Part shown: in pieces, positions 14,979 to 23,338 of the stretch | Layout: the number at the start of each line of letters is the position of its first letter | How positions within the stretch are numbered: the stretch's first letter is position 1 | NCBI RefSeq assembly: GCF_009720365.1 | Contig: NZ_ML769314.1 | Span: 611,264-675,263 of the forward strand | Length of the DNA stretch: 64,000 bases | From: Catellatospora paridis | GTDB lineage: Bacteria > Actinomycetota > Actinomycetes > Mycobacteriales > Micromonosporaceae | Direction of reading: 5' to 3' | Program-made: the position numbers and the translations under genes | Notes under the pieces: model-generated | What the model was told of the DNA's origin: nothing | Seen by the model: only the letters and a program-made list of their open reading frames with translations | The model's database searches: none

Positions 14979-16433
14979 TCAGAGAGCCAGCACGCGGTCG
15001 AGGAAGTTCTTGTAACCGCGCATGGCGATGCGCATCGCCTCGGTGTCCGGCGCGGCACCCTGGCGCGGGTCCAGGTCGCCCTGCTCGGCCAGCAGCTGCT
15101 CGGCCAGCGCCGACACCGCCTCGCTGACCAGCGCCTGCGCGTCGTTCAGCGCCGACTCCGGCTCGTCCACGAACCGGGTCTGCACCTCGCGCCACGCGTC
15201 GCGGAAGCGCTGCGCCTGCTCCGCCTCCCACACCGCGATCGGCGTCTCGGTCACGTCACCCGGCCGCAGCGCGGTCGCGGTCGGCGCCACCTGCTCCACG
15301 TCCAGCACCTCGTCCTCGTCGTCGGCTTCGTCGGTCGCGGCGTCGATCCCACCGACCGGCGCCACCTCCTGCGCCTCTTCGTCGACCGCTGCCTCGTCCG
15401 CGGCGTCGACGATCTCGGCCGCGGGCGCGTCATCCGTGTCGGCGGCAGGCGCCCCCTCGACGTCTGCCTCCGCCACCTCCCCGGCCTGCTCCATCTCGGC
15501 GTCGACGACATCGGCCTCGGCGTCGGACGGCTCGACGTCGGCCTCTGCCGCGGCGTCCTCGGACTCCGCGGCCACGGCTGCGACCTCCACCGCCGCCTCG
15601 GTTTCCGCCTCCGGCGCGGCGTCCTCGTCGGCTTCCGCCTCCAGGATCGCGTCCTCGTCGGCTTCCGCCTCGGGGGTCTCGTCGGCGACCGCGTCAGCCG
15701 TCAGGTCGCCTTCGGGCGTCCCGTCGGCTTCCACCTCGGCGACGTCCTCCGCGTCAGACTCGTCCAGGCTCGCCTCCGCGGACTCCTCGACGTCGGCCTG
15801 CCCGTCGATCGCCTCCGCTTCTTCTTCATCTTCTTCATCATCATCGTCGTCGGCCTGTGCCTCCGGTGCGTCGTCGTCGGCCTCCGCCCCGGGGGCGTCT
15901 TCGGCTTCGATGTCGTCGTCGGCTTCCGCCTCGTCGGCCTCTTCGTCGTCGGCCAGGGCCTCGGGCTCCCCGCCGGTGTCGGCCTCCGTCTCGGTTTCGG
16001 CAGTGTCCGCCTCGGCCTCGGGCGACTCCTCGGTCTCGGCTTCTGCCTCGGGGGACTCGGCGTCGGCTTCCGTTTCAGGAGACTCGACGTCAGCTTCTGC
16101 GTCGGCTTCCGCTTCGGGCGACTCGACGTCGGCTGCTGCTTCGGGCGACTCGGCGTCCGCTTCCGCGTCCGGGGACTCGTCCGCGTCGGTCTGGGCGTCC
16201 GGGGTCTCGGCGGCGGCTTCAGCGCCTTCCGGGTCGTCTCCGGCCTGGTCGGCGGGCCGGACGAGGGTGGGCAGCTCGCTGGTGTGTTCCAGCAGCGCGG
16301 CCTGCTCGCGCGGGCTCAGCTGCAGGGTGGGCTCGAGCTCGTCGGCGGCCTCGGCCTCGGGCGCCGGCTGCTGGGCCGGTGGGATGAAGGTCGGGATGTG
16401 CGCCGGGAGCGGCGCGAAGTGGGGGTTGGTCAT
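14979..16433 (-). CDS. very acidic low-complexity protein with conserved C-terminal helical domain
   Basis: About 484 residues in three parts. Residues 1-60 are proline-rich (FAPLPAHIPTFIPPAQQPAP). Residues about 65-395 are a disordered block of E, A, D, S and P with repeats such as ESPEAEAD and a DDDDDEEDEEEAEAID stretch. The last about 85 residues form an ordinary soluble helical domain (WEAEQAQRFRDAWREVQTRF, then VDEPESALNDAQALVSEAVSALAEQLL). This C-terminal unit looks like one found in other actinobacterial proteins. No signal peptide or membrane segment is visible. The role is unknown; a charged spacer or stress-protection function is only a guess. ATG at 16433 fits the first conserved residues. 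Repeat-rich DNA here may vary in length between strains. Confidence 0.7.
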   Translation of the reverse strand: MTNPHFAPLPAHIPTFIPPAQQPAPEAEAADELEPTLQLSPREQAALLEHTSELPTLVRPADQAGDDPEGAEAAAETPDAQTDADESPDAEADAESPEAAADVESPEAEADAEADVESPETEADAESPEAEAETEESPEAEADTAETETEADTGGEPEALADDEEADEAEADDDIEAEDAPGAEADDDAPEAQADDDDDEEDEEEAEAIDGQADVEESAEASLDESDAEDVAEVEADGTPEGDLTADAVADETPEAEADEDAILEAEADEDAAPEAETEAAVEVAAVAAESEDAAAEADVEPSDAEADVVDAEMEQAGEVAEADVEGAPAADTDDAPAAEIVDAADEAAVDEEAQEVAPVGGIDAATDEADDEDEVLDVEQVAPTATALRPGDVTETPIAVWEAEQAQRFRDAWREVQTRFVDEPESALNDAQALVSEAVSALAEQLLAEQGDLDPRQGAAPDTEAMRIAMRGYKNFLDRVLAL

Positions 16434-16708
16434 GCGATCCTCGGCTCTCGCGGTGGGGGAGAGCGCCCGCGGGCGCTGCGCGCAGATGCCCGTCAAGTTA
16501 CCGCCGGGCTGCCCGTTCTCGCGTCATACCAGCGTCCATACCTGTGACCCGGGCCACCTCGATCAACCGACTTGCCCGGCAGTCGTGGGAAAACGCGGCC
16601 GAGATACGCACGAGTGCCGGGCACGTCGGACGATCTTGGGGCGGCAGCAGGTGAGACGTGGGCCGCACCGGCGCGGCGGTGTGATCGGCGGTGAGGGAGA
16701 ATTTCGGT

Positions 16709-17089
16709 GTGTCAGGGACCGAGCAGCTGGATCCGCGGATCGCCGACCGTTTGAAGCGCGACCGCGACGGGCTCGTCGCCGCCGTGGTGCGCCAGCACGA
16801 CACCGGTGAGGTGCTGATGCTGGCCTGGATGGACGACGAGGCACTGCGCCGCACGCTGTCCACCGGCCGGGCCACCTACTGGTCGCGCAGCCGCGGGGAG
16901 TACTGGGTGAAGGGCGCGACCTCGGGCCACCACCAGTTCGTCAAGGCCGTGGCGCTGGACTGCGACGGCGACGCGCTGCTGGTCAGCGTGGACCAGGTCG
17001 GCCCGGCGTGCCACACCGGCACCCGCACCTGCTTCTCCGACGAGCTGCCGGTCGAGTCCGGCGAGGTCTTCGAGGAGTCGCACCCGTGA
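16709..17089 (+). CDS. hisI: phosphoribosyl-AMP cyclohydrolase
   Basis: About 126 residues, single-domain HisI that opens the adenine ring of PR-AMP in the third step of histidine synthesis. Metal-site motifs are present: the DCDGDALLV strand that binds Mg, and the zinc cysteines in [12 protein letters not shown]. The [19 protein letters not shown] block is the nucleotide-binding region. GTG at 16709 ([10 protein letters not shown]) is chosen with GGGAGA ahead; a GTG at 16691 is also in frame. It heads a unit leading to trpE, and the gap to trpE is filled by three chained mini-ORFs. Confidence 0.95.
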   Translation: MSGTEQLDPRIADRLKRDRDGLVAAVVRQHDTGEVLMLAWMDDEALRRTLSTGRATYWSRSRGEYWVKGATSGHHQFVKAVALDCDGDALLVSVDQVGPACHTGTRTCFSDELPVESGEVFEESHP

Positions 17090-17154
17090 CCGGGCAGACG
17101 ATGGACGGCACGACGGCGCACGCCGCCGGGAAGCGCCGCGAGGAGATGGCATGA
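17086..17154 (+). CDS. 22-codon coupling mini-ORF 1 before trpE
   Basis: GTG at 17086 overlaps the hisI stop (GTGA); TGA at 17152-17154 overlaps the ATG of mini-ORF 2 (ATGA). The peptide starts [10 protein letters not shown] and ends KRREEMA, and GAGGAG near its end is a Shine-Dalgarno for the next ORF. Likely a translational relay; a peptide role is unproven. Confidence 0.4.
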   Translation: MTGQTMDGTTAHAAGKRREEMA

Positions 17155-17225
17155 GCGAGCATCGCGAGCGAATCAAGAGGACGGCGACTCATGCCGGAGC
17201 CGAGCGTAGCGAGGTGAGTGCATGA
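17151..17225 (+). CDS. 24-codon coupling mini-ORF 2 before trpE
   Basis: ATG at 17151 overlaps the stop of mini-ORF 1, and TGA at 17223-17225 overlaps the ATG of mini-ORF 3. The peptide starts [11 protein letters not shown] and ends AERSEVSA. It has the same codon count as the mini-ORF at 9531 and is identical in sequence to mini-ORF 3. Confidence 0.45.
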   Translation: MSEHRERIKRTATHAGAERSEVSA

Positions 17226-17292
17226 GCGAGCATCGCGAGCGAATCAAGAGGACGGCGACTCATGCCGGAGCCGAGCGTAGCGAGGTGAGTGC
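17151..17292. repeat. exact 71-bp tandem duplication upstream of trpE
   Basis: Two identical 71-bp units, 17151-17221 and 17222-17292, placed head to tail; the second ends directly at the trpE ATG. Because 71 equals 2 modulo 3, every added unit restores the ATGA overlap chain of the mini-ORFs. The sequence is a likely site of copy-number change. Confidence 0.95.
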
Positions 17293-17296
17293 ATGA
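17222..17296 (+). CDS. 24-codon coupling mini-ORF 3 before trpE
   Basis: Second copy of the repeat-encoded ORF. ATG at 17222 overlaps the stop of mini-ORF 2; TGA at 17294-17296 overlaps the trpE ATG at 17293. GAGGTGAG at its end serves as the trpE ribosome binding site. It contains no Trp codons, which speaks against a classical attenuation leader. Confidence 0.45.
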   Translation: MSEHRERIKRTATHAGAERSEVSA

Positions 17297-18849
17297 GCAG
17301 CAGTGCCGCGAGCAGCGGGGCGGTCAGCCCCGACCTGGCCGGGTTCCGGGCCCGGGCCGCGCGCCGCCGGGTGGTGCCGGTGACCCGCCGGCTGCTGGCC
17401 GACGCGGAGACGCCGGTCGGGGTGTACCGCAAGGTGGCCGGCGGCCCGGGGACCTTCCTGCTGGAGTCGGCCGAGCAGGGTGCGGGCGCGGCGGGCACGG
17501 CCTGGTCGCGGTACTCCTTCATCGGGGTGCGCAGCCTGGCGACGCTGACCGAGCGCCACGGGCAGGCGCACTGGCTGGGCAGCCCGCCCGACGGGGTGCC
17601 GGTCAAGGGTGATCCGGTCGCCGTGCTGCGGGCCACGGTCGCGGCACTGACCGGCCCGGACGACGAGGACGAGGGCCTGCCCCCGCTGACCGGCGGCCTG
17701 GTCGGCTTCCTGGCGTACGACCTGGTGCGCCGGTTCGAGCGGCTGCCGCAACTGGCCGACGACGACCTGCACGTGCCGGAGCTGGGCCTGTTCCTCGCCA
17801 CCGACCTGGTGGTGCTGGACCACTACCTGGGCCAGGCCGTCGTGGTCGCCAACGCGGTGCTGCCCGAGCAGGCCGACGACGACCAGGTCGCGGCGGCCTA
17901 CCACCACGCGATCGGCCGCCTGGACGCGATGACCACGGCGCTGTCCCGGCCCACCCCGCCGATGATCTCGACGGTGTCCGCGGTGCGCCCCGCGGAGCTG
18001 GTGTCGCGCACGCCGTCCGGGGAGTTCGGCAAGGCGGTGGAGGTCGCCAAGGAGGCGATCCGGGCGGGGGACTGCTTCCAGATCGTGGTGTCGCAGCGCT
18101 TCGAGACGCGCACCGAGGCCGACCCGCTCGACATCTACCGGGTGCTGCGGGCCACCAACCCCAGCCCGTACATGTACCTGCTGCGCTTCGACGACTTCGA
18201 CATCGTCGGTTCGTCCCCCGAGGCCCACGTGAAGATCACCAAGGGCGACGACGGCGTACGCCGCGCCCTGCTCCACCCGATCGCGGGCACCCGGCCGCGG
18301 GGCGAGTCCCCCGAGGCGGACGCCGCGCTGGCCGCGGAGCTGATCGCGGACCCGAAGGAGCGCTCCGAGCACGTCATGCTCGTCGACCTGGGCCGCAACG
18401 ACCTGGGGCGGGTGTCGCGGGCGGGCACCGTCGAGGTGCCGGAGTTCGCCATGGTCGAGAGGTACAGCCACGTCATGCACATCGTCTCGACCGTCGTCGG
18501 CGAACTGCGCGAGGGCGTCTCGCCGCTGGACGCGCTGGCCGCCACGTTCCCGGCGGGCACGCTGTCCGGGGCGCCGAAGGTGCGCGCCATGGAGATCATC
18601 GAGGAGCTGGAGCCGACCCGGCGCGGCCTGTACGGCGGCACGGTCGGCTACTTCGGCTTCGGCGGCGACCTGGACATGGCGATCGCGATCCGCACCGCGC
18701 TGCTGCGCGACGGCGTGGCGTACGTGCAGGCCGGGGCCGGGGTGGTCGCCGACTCGGACCCGGCGCTGGAAGAGCTGGAGACCCAGAACAAGGCCATGGC
18801 CGTGCTCGCCGCCATCGCCACCGCGCAGACCCTGCAGGCCGCCCGATGA
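17293..18849 (+). CDS. trpE: anthranilate synthase component I
   Basis: Protein of 518 residues that converts chorismate and ammonia (from a glutamine amidotransferase subunit) to anthranilate. The N-terminal LLES motif at 56-59 is the usual tryptophan feedback site. The catalytic core is complete: GDCFQIVVSQRF, the IAGTRPRG loop, DPKERSEHVMLVDLGRND and FPAGTLSGAPKVRAMEII. No trpG or trpD lies in the window, so the partner subunit must be elsewhere. ATG at 17293 sits in an ATGA overlap with a mini-ORF. The stop overlaps the start of the next gene by four bases. Confidence 0.95.
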   Translation: MSSSAASSGAVSPDLAGFRARAARRRVVPVTRRLLADAETPVGVYRKVAGGPGTFLLESAEQGAGAAGTAWSRYSFIGVRSLATLTERHGQAHWLGSPPDGVPVKGDPVAVLRATVAALTGPDDEDEGLPPLTGGLVGFLAYDLVRRFERLPQLADDDLHVPELGLFLATDLVVLDHYLGQAVVVANAVLPEQADDDQVAAAYHHAIGRLDAMTTALSRPTPPMISTVSAVRPAELVSRTPSGEFGKAVEVAKEAIRAGDCFQIVVSQRFETRTEADPLDIYRVLRATNPSPYMYLLRFDDFDIVGSSPEAHVKITKGDDGVRRALLHPIAGTRPRGESPEADAALAAELIADPKERSEHVMLVDLGRNDLGRVSRAGTVEVPEFAMVERYSHVMHIVSTVVGELREGVSPLDALAATFPAGTLSGAPKVRAMEIIEELEPTRRGLYGGTVGYFGFGGDLDMAIAIRTALLRDGVAYVQAGAGVVADSDPALEELETQNKAMAVLAAIATAQTLQAAR

Positions 18850-19169
18850 CCGCCGGCGAGCAGGTGGAAGGCATGGCGGCCGAGGACGGCGCGGCCGGCG
18901 GACGCGCCCGCTCCCGGCGTACCCGCATGATCGTGCTCGGGGTGCTCGCGGCCCTGGTGGTGCTGTGGTTCGTGCCCGGCGGCGCGGTGTCGTGGGTGCG
19001 CCCCGCGCTGCTTGCGCTCGCCGCGGGCGTGGTCGCGGTCTGGTACTGGCGGCGCTCCGGCAGCCACGCCCGGCGTGCCGTGCCGGAAGCGCCGCGCGCC
19101 GAGGACACCCGTGACGTCTGGGACGCACTCGACCGGGGCGAGGACCTCACCGATGAAACGCGTGTCTGA
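18846..19169 (+). CDS. small trp-operon membrane protein (short TIGR02234-like)
   Basis: Protein of 107 residues with two membrane helices (MIVLGVLAALVVLWFV and PALLALAAGVVAVWYW) and a C-terminal DVWDALDRGEDLTDET segment. The place directly after trpE and the DLWxALDRGEDPT-like tail match the tryptophan-operon membrane protein family TIGR02234, whose members are normally about twice this length. This copy would lack the first membrane pair. Its role is unknown. ATG overlaps the trpE stop (ATGA). The 3' end overlaps the next gene by 17 nt. Confidence 0.6.
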   Translation: MTAGEQVEGMAAEDGAAGGRARSRRTRMIVLGVLAALVVLWFVPGGAVSWVRPALLALAAGVVAVWYWRRSGSHARRAVPEAPRAEDTRDVWDALDRGEDLTDETRV

Positions 19170-19950
19170 CCGGGCGCTCGTCGTCCGCGTCGACACCGGC
19201 ACCGCCGAGCTGATCCCCGACCCGGACCTGCCCGACTCGTGGCTGCTGCGGCTCAACGGCACCGCCCAGTCGCACGTCAACCTCAACGACCCGACGCTGA
19301 TCGCATTCGACTACATCCGCCGCTTCGCCGACGTCATCGACGCGGTCTGCCCGCCCGGCCCACTGGACGTGCTGCACCTGGGCGGCGGAGCGATGACCCT
19401 GCCGCGCTGCCTGTCGGCGATGCGCCCCGGCAGCGGCCAGCGCGTCGTCGAACTGGACCGCGCCCTGGCCGACCTGGTCACCACCCGGCTGCCCCTCGAC
19501 GACCCGGACATCGAGGTGATCATCGCTGACGCCCGCGCCGCCCTGGAAGCCGCCGACCCCGCCTCCGCCGACGTGATCGTCGCCGACATCTTCACCGGCA
19601 ACAAGGTCCCGCCACACGTCAGCACGGTCGAGTTCGCCCAGGCCGCGCACCGTGTGCTGCGCCCCGGCGGCTGGTACCTCGCCAACATCATGGACGTGGC
19701 CCCCCTGACCGTCGCCCGCCGCCAGGCCGCCACCCTGCGCGAAGCCTTCACCCAGGTGGCAGTCGTCGCCGACGCCGCCCTCCTGCGCGGCCGAGGCACC
19801 GGCAACCTCCTCATGGTGGCCGGCGACGACCCCGAGGGCATCCGTCGCCTCACCCGCCGCATAGCCGCCGACCCCACCCGCGCCCGCGTCGAACACGGCC
19901 CCCGCCTGGCGGAGTTCATCCGCACCGCCCAACCCCAACGCGACGAGTGA
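19153..19950 (+). CDS. spermidine synthase-like methyltransferase-fold protein
   Basis: About 265 residues with a Rossmann-type aminopropyltransferase/methyltransferase fold: VLHLGGGAMTLPRCL is the nucleotide-binding loop, VVELDRALADL the acidic loop, ADARAALEAADPASADVIVADIF the motif corresponding to the catalytic aspartate, and VLRPGGWYLANIMD the next strand. It belongs to the actinobacterial spermidine-synthase-like/fused-MFS relatives, many of which have no proven polyamine activity. ATG at 19153 overlaps the preceding gene by 17 nt; a GTG at 19162 is the alternative. Its presence inside the trp region is odd and no link to tryptophan is evident. Confidence 0.75.
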   Translation: MKRVSDRALVVRVDTGTAELIPDPDLPDSWLLRLNGTAQSHVNLNDPTLIAFDYIRRFADVIDAVCPPGPLDVLHLGGGAMTLPRCLSAMRPGSGQRVVELDRALADLVTTRLPLDDPDIEVIIADARAALEAADPASADVIVADIFTGNKVPPHVSTVEFAQAAHRVLRPGGWYLANIMDVAPLTVARRQAATLREAFTQVAVVADAALLRGRGTGNLLMVAGDDPEGIRRLTRRIAADPTRARVEHGPRLAEFIRTAQPQRDE

Positions 19951-20255
19951 CCCCAGCGCCGCCCAAGACGGCGCGACAGGTGGCGGCTCCGCAGCCGCGG
20001 GGAAACTGCATGAATCGGGCCCGTCATCGCCGCACTTTCCCCGAAACTGCGGACCCCGAGTCGCGCGTGATCACGTGAGTACCCACTGGCGTCGCGGTAG
20101 GGACCCCGCCCACCGCCCCGCGATCGGCTGAGAGGCCGATCGCCGCGTCCGCCGGAGGCGGACGCCAGAAGCAGAGCATTATGCACTAGCCCATCAGGTG
20201 AGGCACGCCATACCCCGTTCACCTTGCGCAATGGGGCAGTGCCTAGAGTCTGCCC
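19951..20255. other. intergenic region with palindrome, double hairpin and trpC promoter
   Basis: This 305-bp gap holds three items. First, an imperfect palindrome (GGGGAAACTGC at 19999-20009 against GCACTTTCCCC at 20032-20042). Second, two adjacent perfect hairpins, 20120-20143 (9-bp arms) and 20145-20165 (9-bp arms, GGA loop), which may end the trpE unit or act in a leader. Third, TAGAGT at 20244-20249, 6 nt before the trpC ATG, a -10 box for a leaderless message. No gene is seen. Confidence 0.6.
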
Positions 20256-21137
20256 ATGGCATCCGACGAGCTGAGCAGCATGGAGCCTGGCGAACCGGCC
20301 CCGAGCGCATCGATGCGAGACAGCGGCGGCAGCGTGCTCGACGAGATCATCGCGGGGGTCCGTGAGGATGTCGAGGCGCGCCAGAACCAGGTCTCCATGG
20401 ACGAGATCAAGAAGCGCGCGGCGGCTGCTGCGCCACCCCTGGACGCGTACGCGGCGCTGCGCCGCTCCGGCGTCGGTGTGATCGCCGAGGTGAAGCGCTC
20501 GTCGCCCTCGAAGGGCGCGCTGGCGGAGATCCCGGACCCGGCCGAGCTGGCCGCGGAGTACGAGGCCGGCGGCGCCCGCGCGGTCAGTGTGCTGACCGAG
20601 GGCCGCTGGTTCGGTGGTTCGCTGGACGACCTGGCCGCGGTCCGGGCCCGGATCGGCATCCCGGTGCTGCGCAAGGACTTCGTGTGCTCGGCGTACCAGG
20701 TGCACGAGGCGCGCGCGTACGGCGCGGACCTGGTGCTGCTGATCGTCGCGGCGCTGGAGCAGAAGGTGCTGACCGGCCTGCTCGACCGCATCGAGTCGCT
20801 GGGCATGACCCCGCTGGTCGAGGTGCACACCGAGGAGGAGGCCGACCGTGCTCTGGAGGCGGGCGCCCGCGTCATCGGCGTGAACGCTCGCAACCTGCGC
20901 ACACTTGAGGTGGACCGGTCGGTGTTCGAGCGGATCGCGCCCGGCCTGCCGAACAGCGTCCTCAAGATCGCCGAGTCGGGGGTGCGGGGGCCGCTCGACC
21001 TGATCAAGTACGCCTCGGCGGGTGCCGACGCGGTGCTGGTCGGCGAGGGCCTGGTGACCCAGAAGAGCCCGCGCGACGCGGTCGCCGAGCTCGTCAACGC
21101 CGGCAACCACCCCGCGACGCCGCGGCCGACCCGCTGA
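20256..21137 (+). CDS. trpC: indole-3-glycerol phosphate synthase
   Basis: About 293 residues, a TIM barrel that closes the indole ring in tryptophan synthesis. Conserved blocks are [15 protein letters not shown] with the catalytic lysine, [42 protein letters not shown] and [12 protein letters not shown]. The first about 25 residues before [16 protein letters not shown] are not conserved in the family, so a GTG at about 20334 could be the true start. However, TAGAGT at 20244-20249 positions a leaderless transcript at the ATG at 20256. First gene of trpC-trpB-trpA. Confidence 0.93.
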   Translation: MASDELSSMEPGEPAPSASMRDSGGSVLDEIIAGVREDVEARQNQVSMDEIKKRAAAAAPPLDAYAALRRSGVGVIAEVKRSSPSKGALAEIPDPAELAAEYEAGGARAVSVLTEGRWFGGSLDDLAAVRARIGIPVLRKDFVCSAYQVHEARAYGADLVLLIVAALEQKVLTGLLDRIESLGMTPLVEVHTEEEADRALEAGARVIGVNARNLRTLEVDRSVFERIAPGLPNSVLKIAESGVRGPLDLIKYASAGADAVLVGEGLVTQKSPRDAVAELVNAGNHPATPRPTR

Positions 21138-21155
21138 CGCTTCCCCCGCGCTGGA

Positions 21156-21175
21156 CCGCCCTCGTCTGAGGGCGG
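21156..21175 (+). terminator. small hairpin between trpC and trpB
   Basis: CCGCCCTC (21156-21163) pairs with GAGGGCGG (21168-21175) around GTCT. No T run follows, and the trpB ribosome binding site AAGGAGGGG begins about 8 nt later. It is more likely a partial attenuator or RNA stabiliser than a full stop. Confidence 0.45.
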
Positions 21176-21196
21176 CTTACGCCGAAGGAGGGGCAC

Positions 21197-22414
21197 ATGT
21201 TGCCCGACGACAGGGGCCACTTCGGCCCGTACGGCGGCCGCTTCGTCCCGGAGGCGCTGATCGCGGCCCTGGACGAGCTGGACGCGCACTACCGCAAGGC
21301 GATGGCGGATCCCGAGTTCACCGGCGAATTCGAGCGGATGCTGCGCGACTACGCGGGCACCCCGTCCCTGCTGTACGACGCCACCCACCTGTCGGCCCAC
21401 GTCGGCGGCGCGCGCATCCTGCTCAAGCGTGAGGACCTCAACCACACCGGCGCGCACAAGGTGCGCAACGTGCTCGGCCAGGCCCTGCTGACCAAGCGCA
21501 TGGGCAAGGGCCGGGTCATCGCCGAGACCGGCGCGGGGCAGCACGGCGTCGCCAGCGCCACCGCCGCGGCATACCTCGACCTCGAGTGCGTGGTCTACAT
21601 GGGCGAGGTCGACACCAAGCGGCAGGCCCTCAACGTGGCCCGGATGAAGATGCTCGGGGCGACGGTCATCCCGGTGACGACCGGCTCGCGCACCCTCAAG
21701 GACGCCATCAACGAGGCGCTGCGCGACTGGGTCACCAACGTCGACGACACCCACTACCTGCTCGGCACCGCGGCCGGGCCGCACCCGTTCCCGGCCATGG
21801 TGCGCGACTTCGTGCGCGGCATCGGCGTCGAGGCGCGGGCGCAGTGCCTGGCGCTGACCGGCGCGCTGCCGGACGCGGTCGCGGCGTGCGTGGGCGGAGG
21901 CTCCAACGCCATCGGCATCTTCCACGCCTTCGTGCCCGACGCCGATGTGCGGCTCTACGGCTTCGAGGCAGGCGGCGACGGCATCGAGACCGGGCGGCAC
22001 GCGGCGAGCATCACCGGCGGCAGCCACGGCGTGCTGCACGGCTCCCGGTCCTACCTGCTGCAGGACGAGGACGGGCAGACCATCGAGTCGCACTCGATCT
22101 CGGCCGGCCTGGACTACCCGTCGGTCGGCCCCGAGCACGCCTGGCTGCACGACCAGGGCCGGGCCCGCTACCAGCCGGTCACCGATGCCGAGGCGATGGA
22201 CGCGTTCGCGCTGCTGTGCCGCACCGAGGGCATCATCCCGGCGATCGAGAGCGCGCACGCGCTGGCCGGGGCGCTGCGGGTGCTCCCGGCGCTGCGCGAG
22301 GAGCTGGGCCACGAGCCGACGGTCATCGTGAACCTGTCCGGCCGCGGCGACAAGGACATGCACACCGCGGGCGAGTACTTCGGCCTGTTCGACAGCGGGG
22401 AAGTGATCGGGTGA
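21197..22414 (+). CDS. trpB: tryptophan synthase beta chain
   Basis: Protein of 405 residues, PLP enzyme that joins indole and serine. The PLP lysine is in [14 protein letters not shown] (K88), the phosphate-binding loop is [10 protein letters not shown], and the RKxDLNHTG-type channel region [12 protein letters not shown] is intact. It forms the alpha2-beta2 complex with TrpA. ATG at 21197 has AAGGAGG well placed. Its stop TGA overlaps the GTG of a 28-codon mini-ORF that leads to trpA, an unusual arrangement because trpB and trpA normally overlap or nearly touch. Confidence 0.97.
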   Translation: MLPDDRGHFGPYGGRFVPEALIAALDELDAHYRKAMADPEFTGEFERMLRDYAGTPSLLYDATHLSAHVGGARILLKREDLNHTGAHKVRNVLGQALLTKRMGKGRVIAETGAGQHGVASATAAAYLDLECVVYMGEVDTKRQALNVARMKMLGATVIPVTTGSRTLKDAINEALRDWVTNVDDTHYLLGTAAGPHPFPAMVRDFVRGIGVEARAQCLALTGALPDAVAACVGGGSNAIGIFHAFVPDADVRLYGFEAGGDGIETGRHAASITGGSHGVLHGSRSYLLQDEDGQTIESHSISAGLDYPSVGPEHAWLHDQGRARYQPVTDAEAMDAFALLCRTEGIIPAIESAHALAGALRVLPALREELGHEPTVIVNLSGRGDKDMHTAGEYFGLFDSGEVIG

Positions 22415-22497
22415 GCGCGAACAGCGTTTCCGGCTCGGCCTCCGGCCGAGGTGAGCGCGACGAGCCCCGCAGTCGCGAACGAAAGGTGGCACAGTGA
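22411..22497 (+). CDS. 28-codon coupling mini-ORF between trpB and trpA
   Basis: GTG at 22411 overlaps the trpB stop and TGA at 22495-22497 overlaps the trpA GTG at 22494, both as GTGA. The peptide starts [11 protein letters not shown] and ends [16 protein letters not shown] in its final codons is the trpA ribosome binding site. Same plan as the mini-ORFs at 9531 and 17086-17296, with a different sequence. Confidence 0.4.
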   Translation: MSANSVSGSASGRGERDEPRSRERKVAQ

Positions 22498-23273
22498 GCG
22501 CGAGCGTCGCTTTCGAGAAGGCGCGGGCCGAGGGGCGGGCCGCGCTGGTCGGCTACCTGCCTGCCGGGTTCCCGTCGGTGGCCGAGGGCATCGGCGCGGT
22601 CAAGGCCATGATCGAGTCCGGGGTCGACCTGGTGGAGATCGGCCTGCCGTACTCCGACCCGGTCATGGACGGCCCGGTCATCCAGCGGGCCACCGAGCAG
22701 GCGCTGGCCGGGGGTGTGCGCACCCGTGACGTGCTGCACACCGTCGAGGCGGTCGCCGGCGCAGGCGTCCCGGTGCTGATCATGAGCTACTGGAACCCCG
22801 TCGAGAAGTACGGCGTCGACGCGTTCGCCCGGGACCTCGCCGCGGCCGGCGGCGCCGGTCTGATCACCCCGGACCTGATCCCGGACGAGGCGCAGGAGTG
22901 GCTGGCCGCCTCCGACGCGCACAAGCTGGACCGGATCTTCCTGGTCTCGCCGTCGTCGACCGACGAGCGCATCGCGATGACCGTGGCGCACTGCCGCGGC
23001 TTCGTGTACGCCACCGCGGTCATGGGCGTCACCGGCGCCCGCGACAGCACCTCCAGCGCCGCCCCGACCCTGGTCGCCCGGGTCAAGGCCGCCGCGGGCA
23101 ACCTGCCCGTCGGCGTCGGCCTCGGCGTCCGCAGCGGCGCCCAGGCCGCCGAGGTCGGCGCGTACGCCGACGGCGTCATCGTCGGCAGCGCCCTGGTCTC
23201 CGCCCTCGCCGACGGCGGCCTCCCCGCCCTGCGCACCCTCACCCAGGACCTCCGCTCCGGCCTCACCCCCTAG
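22494..23273 (+). CDS. trpA: tryptophan synthase alpha chain
   Basis: Protein of 259 residues, a TIM barrel that cleaves indole-3-glycerol phosphate to indole for TrpB. Catalytic acids are in LVEIGLPYSDPVMDG (E48 and D59). The phosphate-binding region is GVGLGVRSGAQAAEVGAYADGVIVGSALV. The GTG at 22494 overlaps the stop of the mini-ORF. A 59-bp palindromic repeat begins 4 nt after the stop codon, so the trp unit may end there. Confidence 0.97.
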   Translation: MSASVAFEKARAEGRAALVGYLPAGFPSVAEGIGAVKAMIESGVDLVEIGLPYSDPVMDGPVIQRATEQALAGGVRTRDVLHTVEAVAGAGVPVLIMSYWNPVEKYGVDAFARDLAAAGGAGLITPDLIPDEAQEWLAASDAHKLDRIFLVSPSSTDERIAMTVAHCRGFVYATAVMGVTGARDSTSSAAPTLVARVKAAAGNLPVGVGLGVRSGAQAAEVGAYADGVIVGSALVSALADGGLPALRTLTQDLRSGLTP

Positions 23274-23277
23274 CGCG

Positions 23278-23336
23278 TCGATCATGAACTTATGGCACGG
23301 CTCGGCGGCGAGTCGCGGCCACAAGTTCATGATCGA
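23278..23336. repeat. 59-bp palindromic element, family A copy 1
   Basis: Imperfect palindrome with 18-bp outer arms beginning TCGATCATGAACTT, 4 nt behind the trpA stop. The near-constant inner sequence is TATGGCACGGCTCG. Five further copies lie at 26024, 26106, 53661, 54194 and 57039. May act as a terminator or transcript stabiliser. Confidence 0.9.
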
Positions 23337-23338
23337 TT

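Noticed and set aside
15300-16250. Plus-strand serine/alanine-rich frame over the acidic gene
   Set aside because: It is the reverse frame of the E/A/D repeats (GAG and GAC codons give S and R runs); start, end and C-terminal domain support the minus strand only.
17086-17296. Tryptophan attenuation leader before trpE
   Set aside because: None of the three short ORFs contains a Trp codon and no terminator/antiterminator pair is visible behind them.
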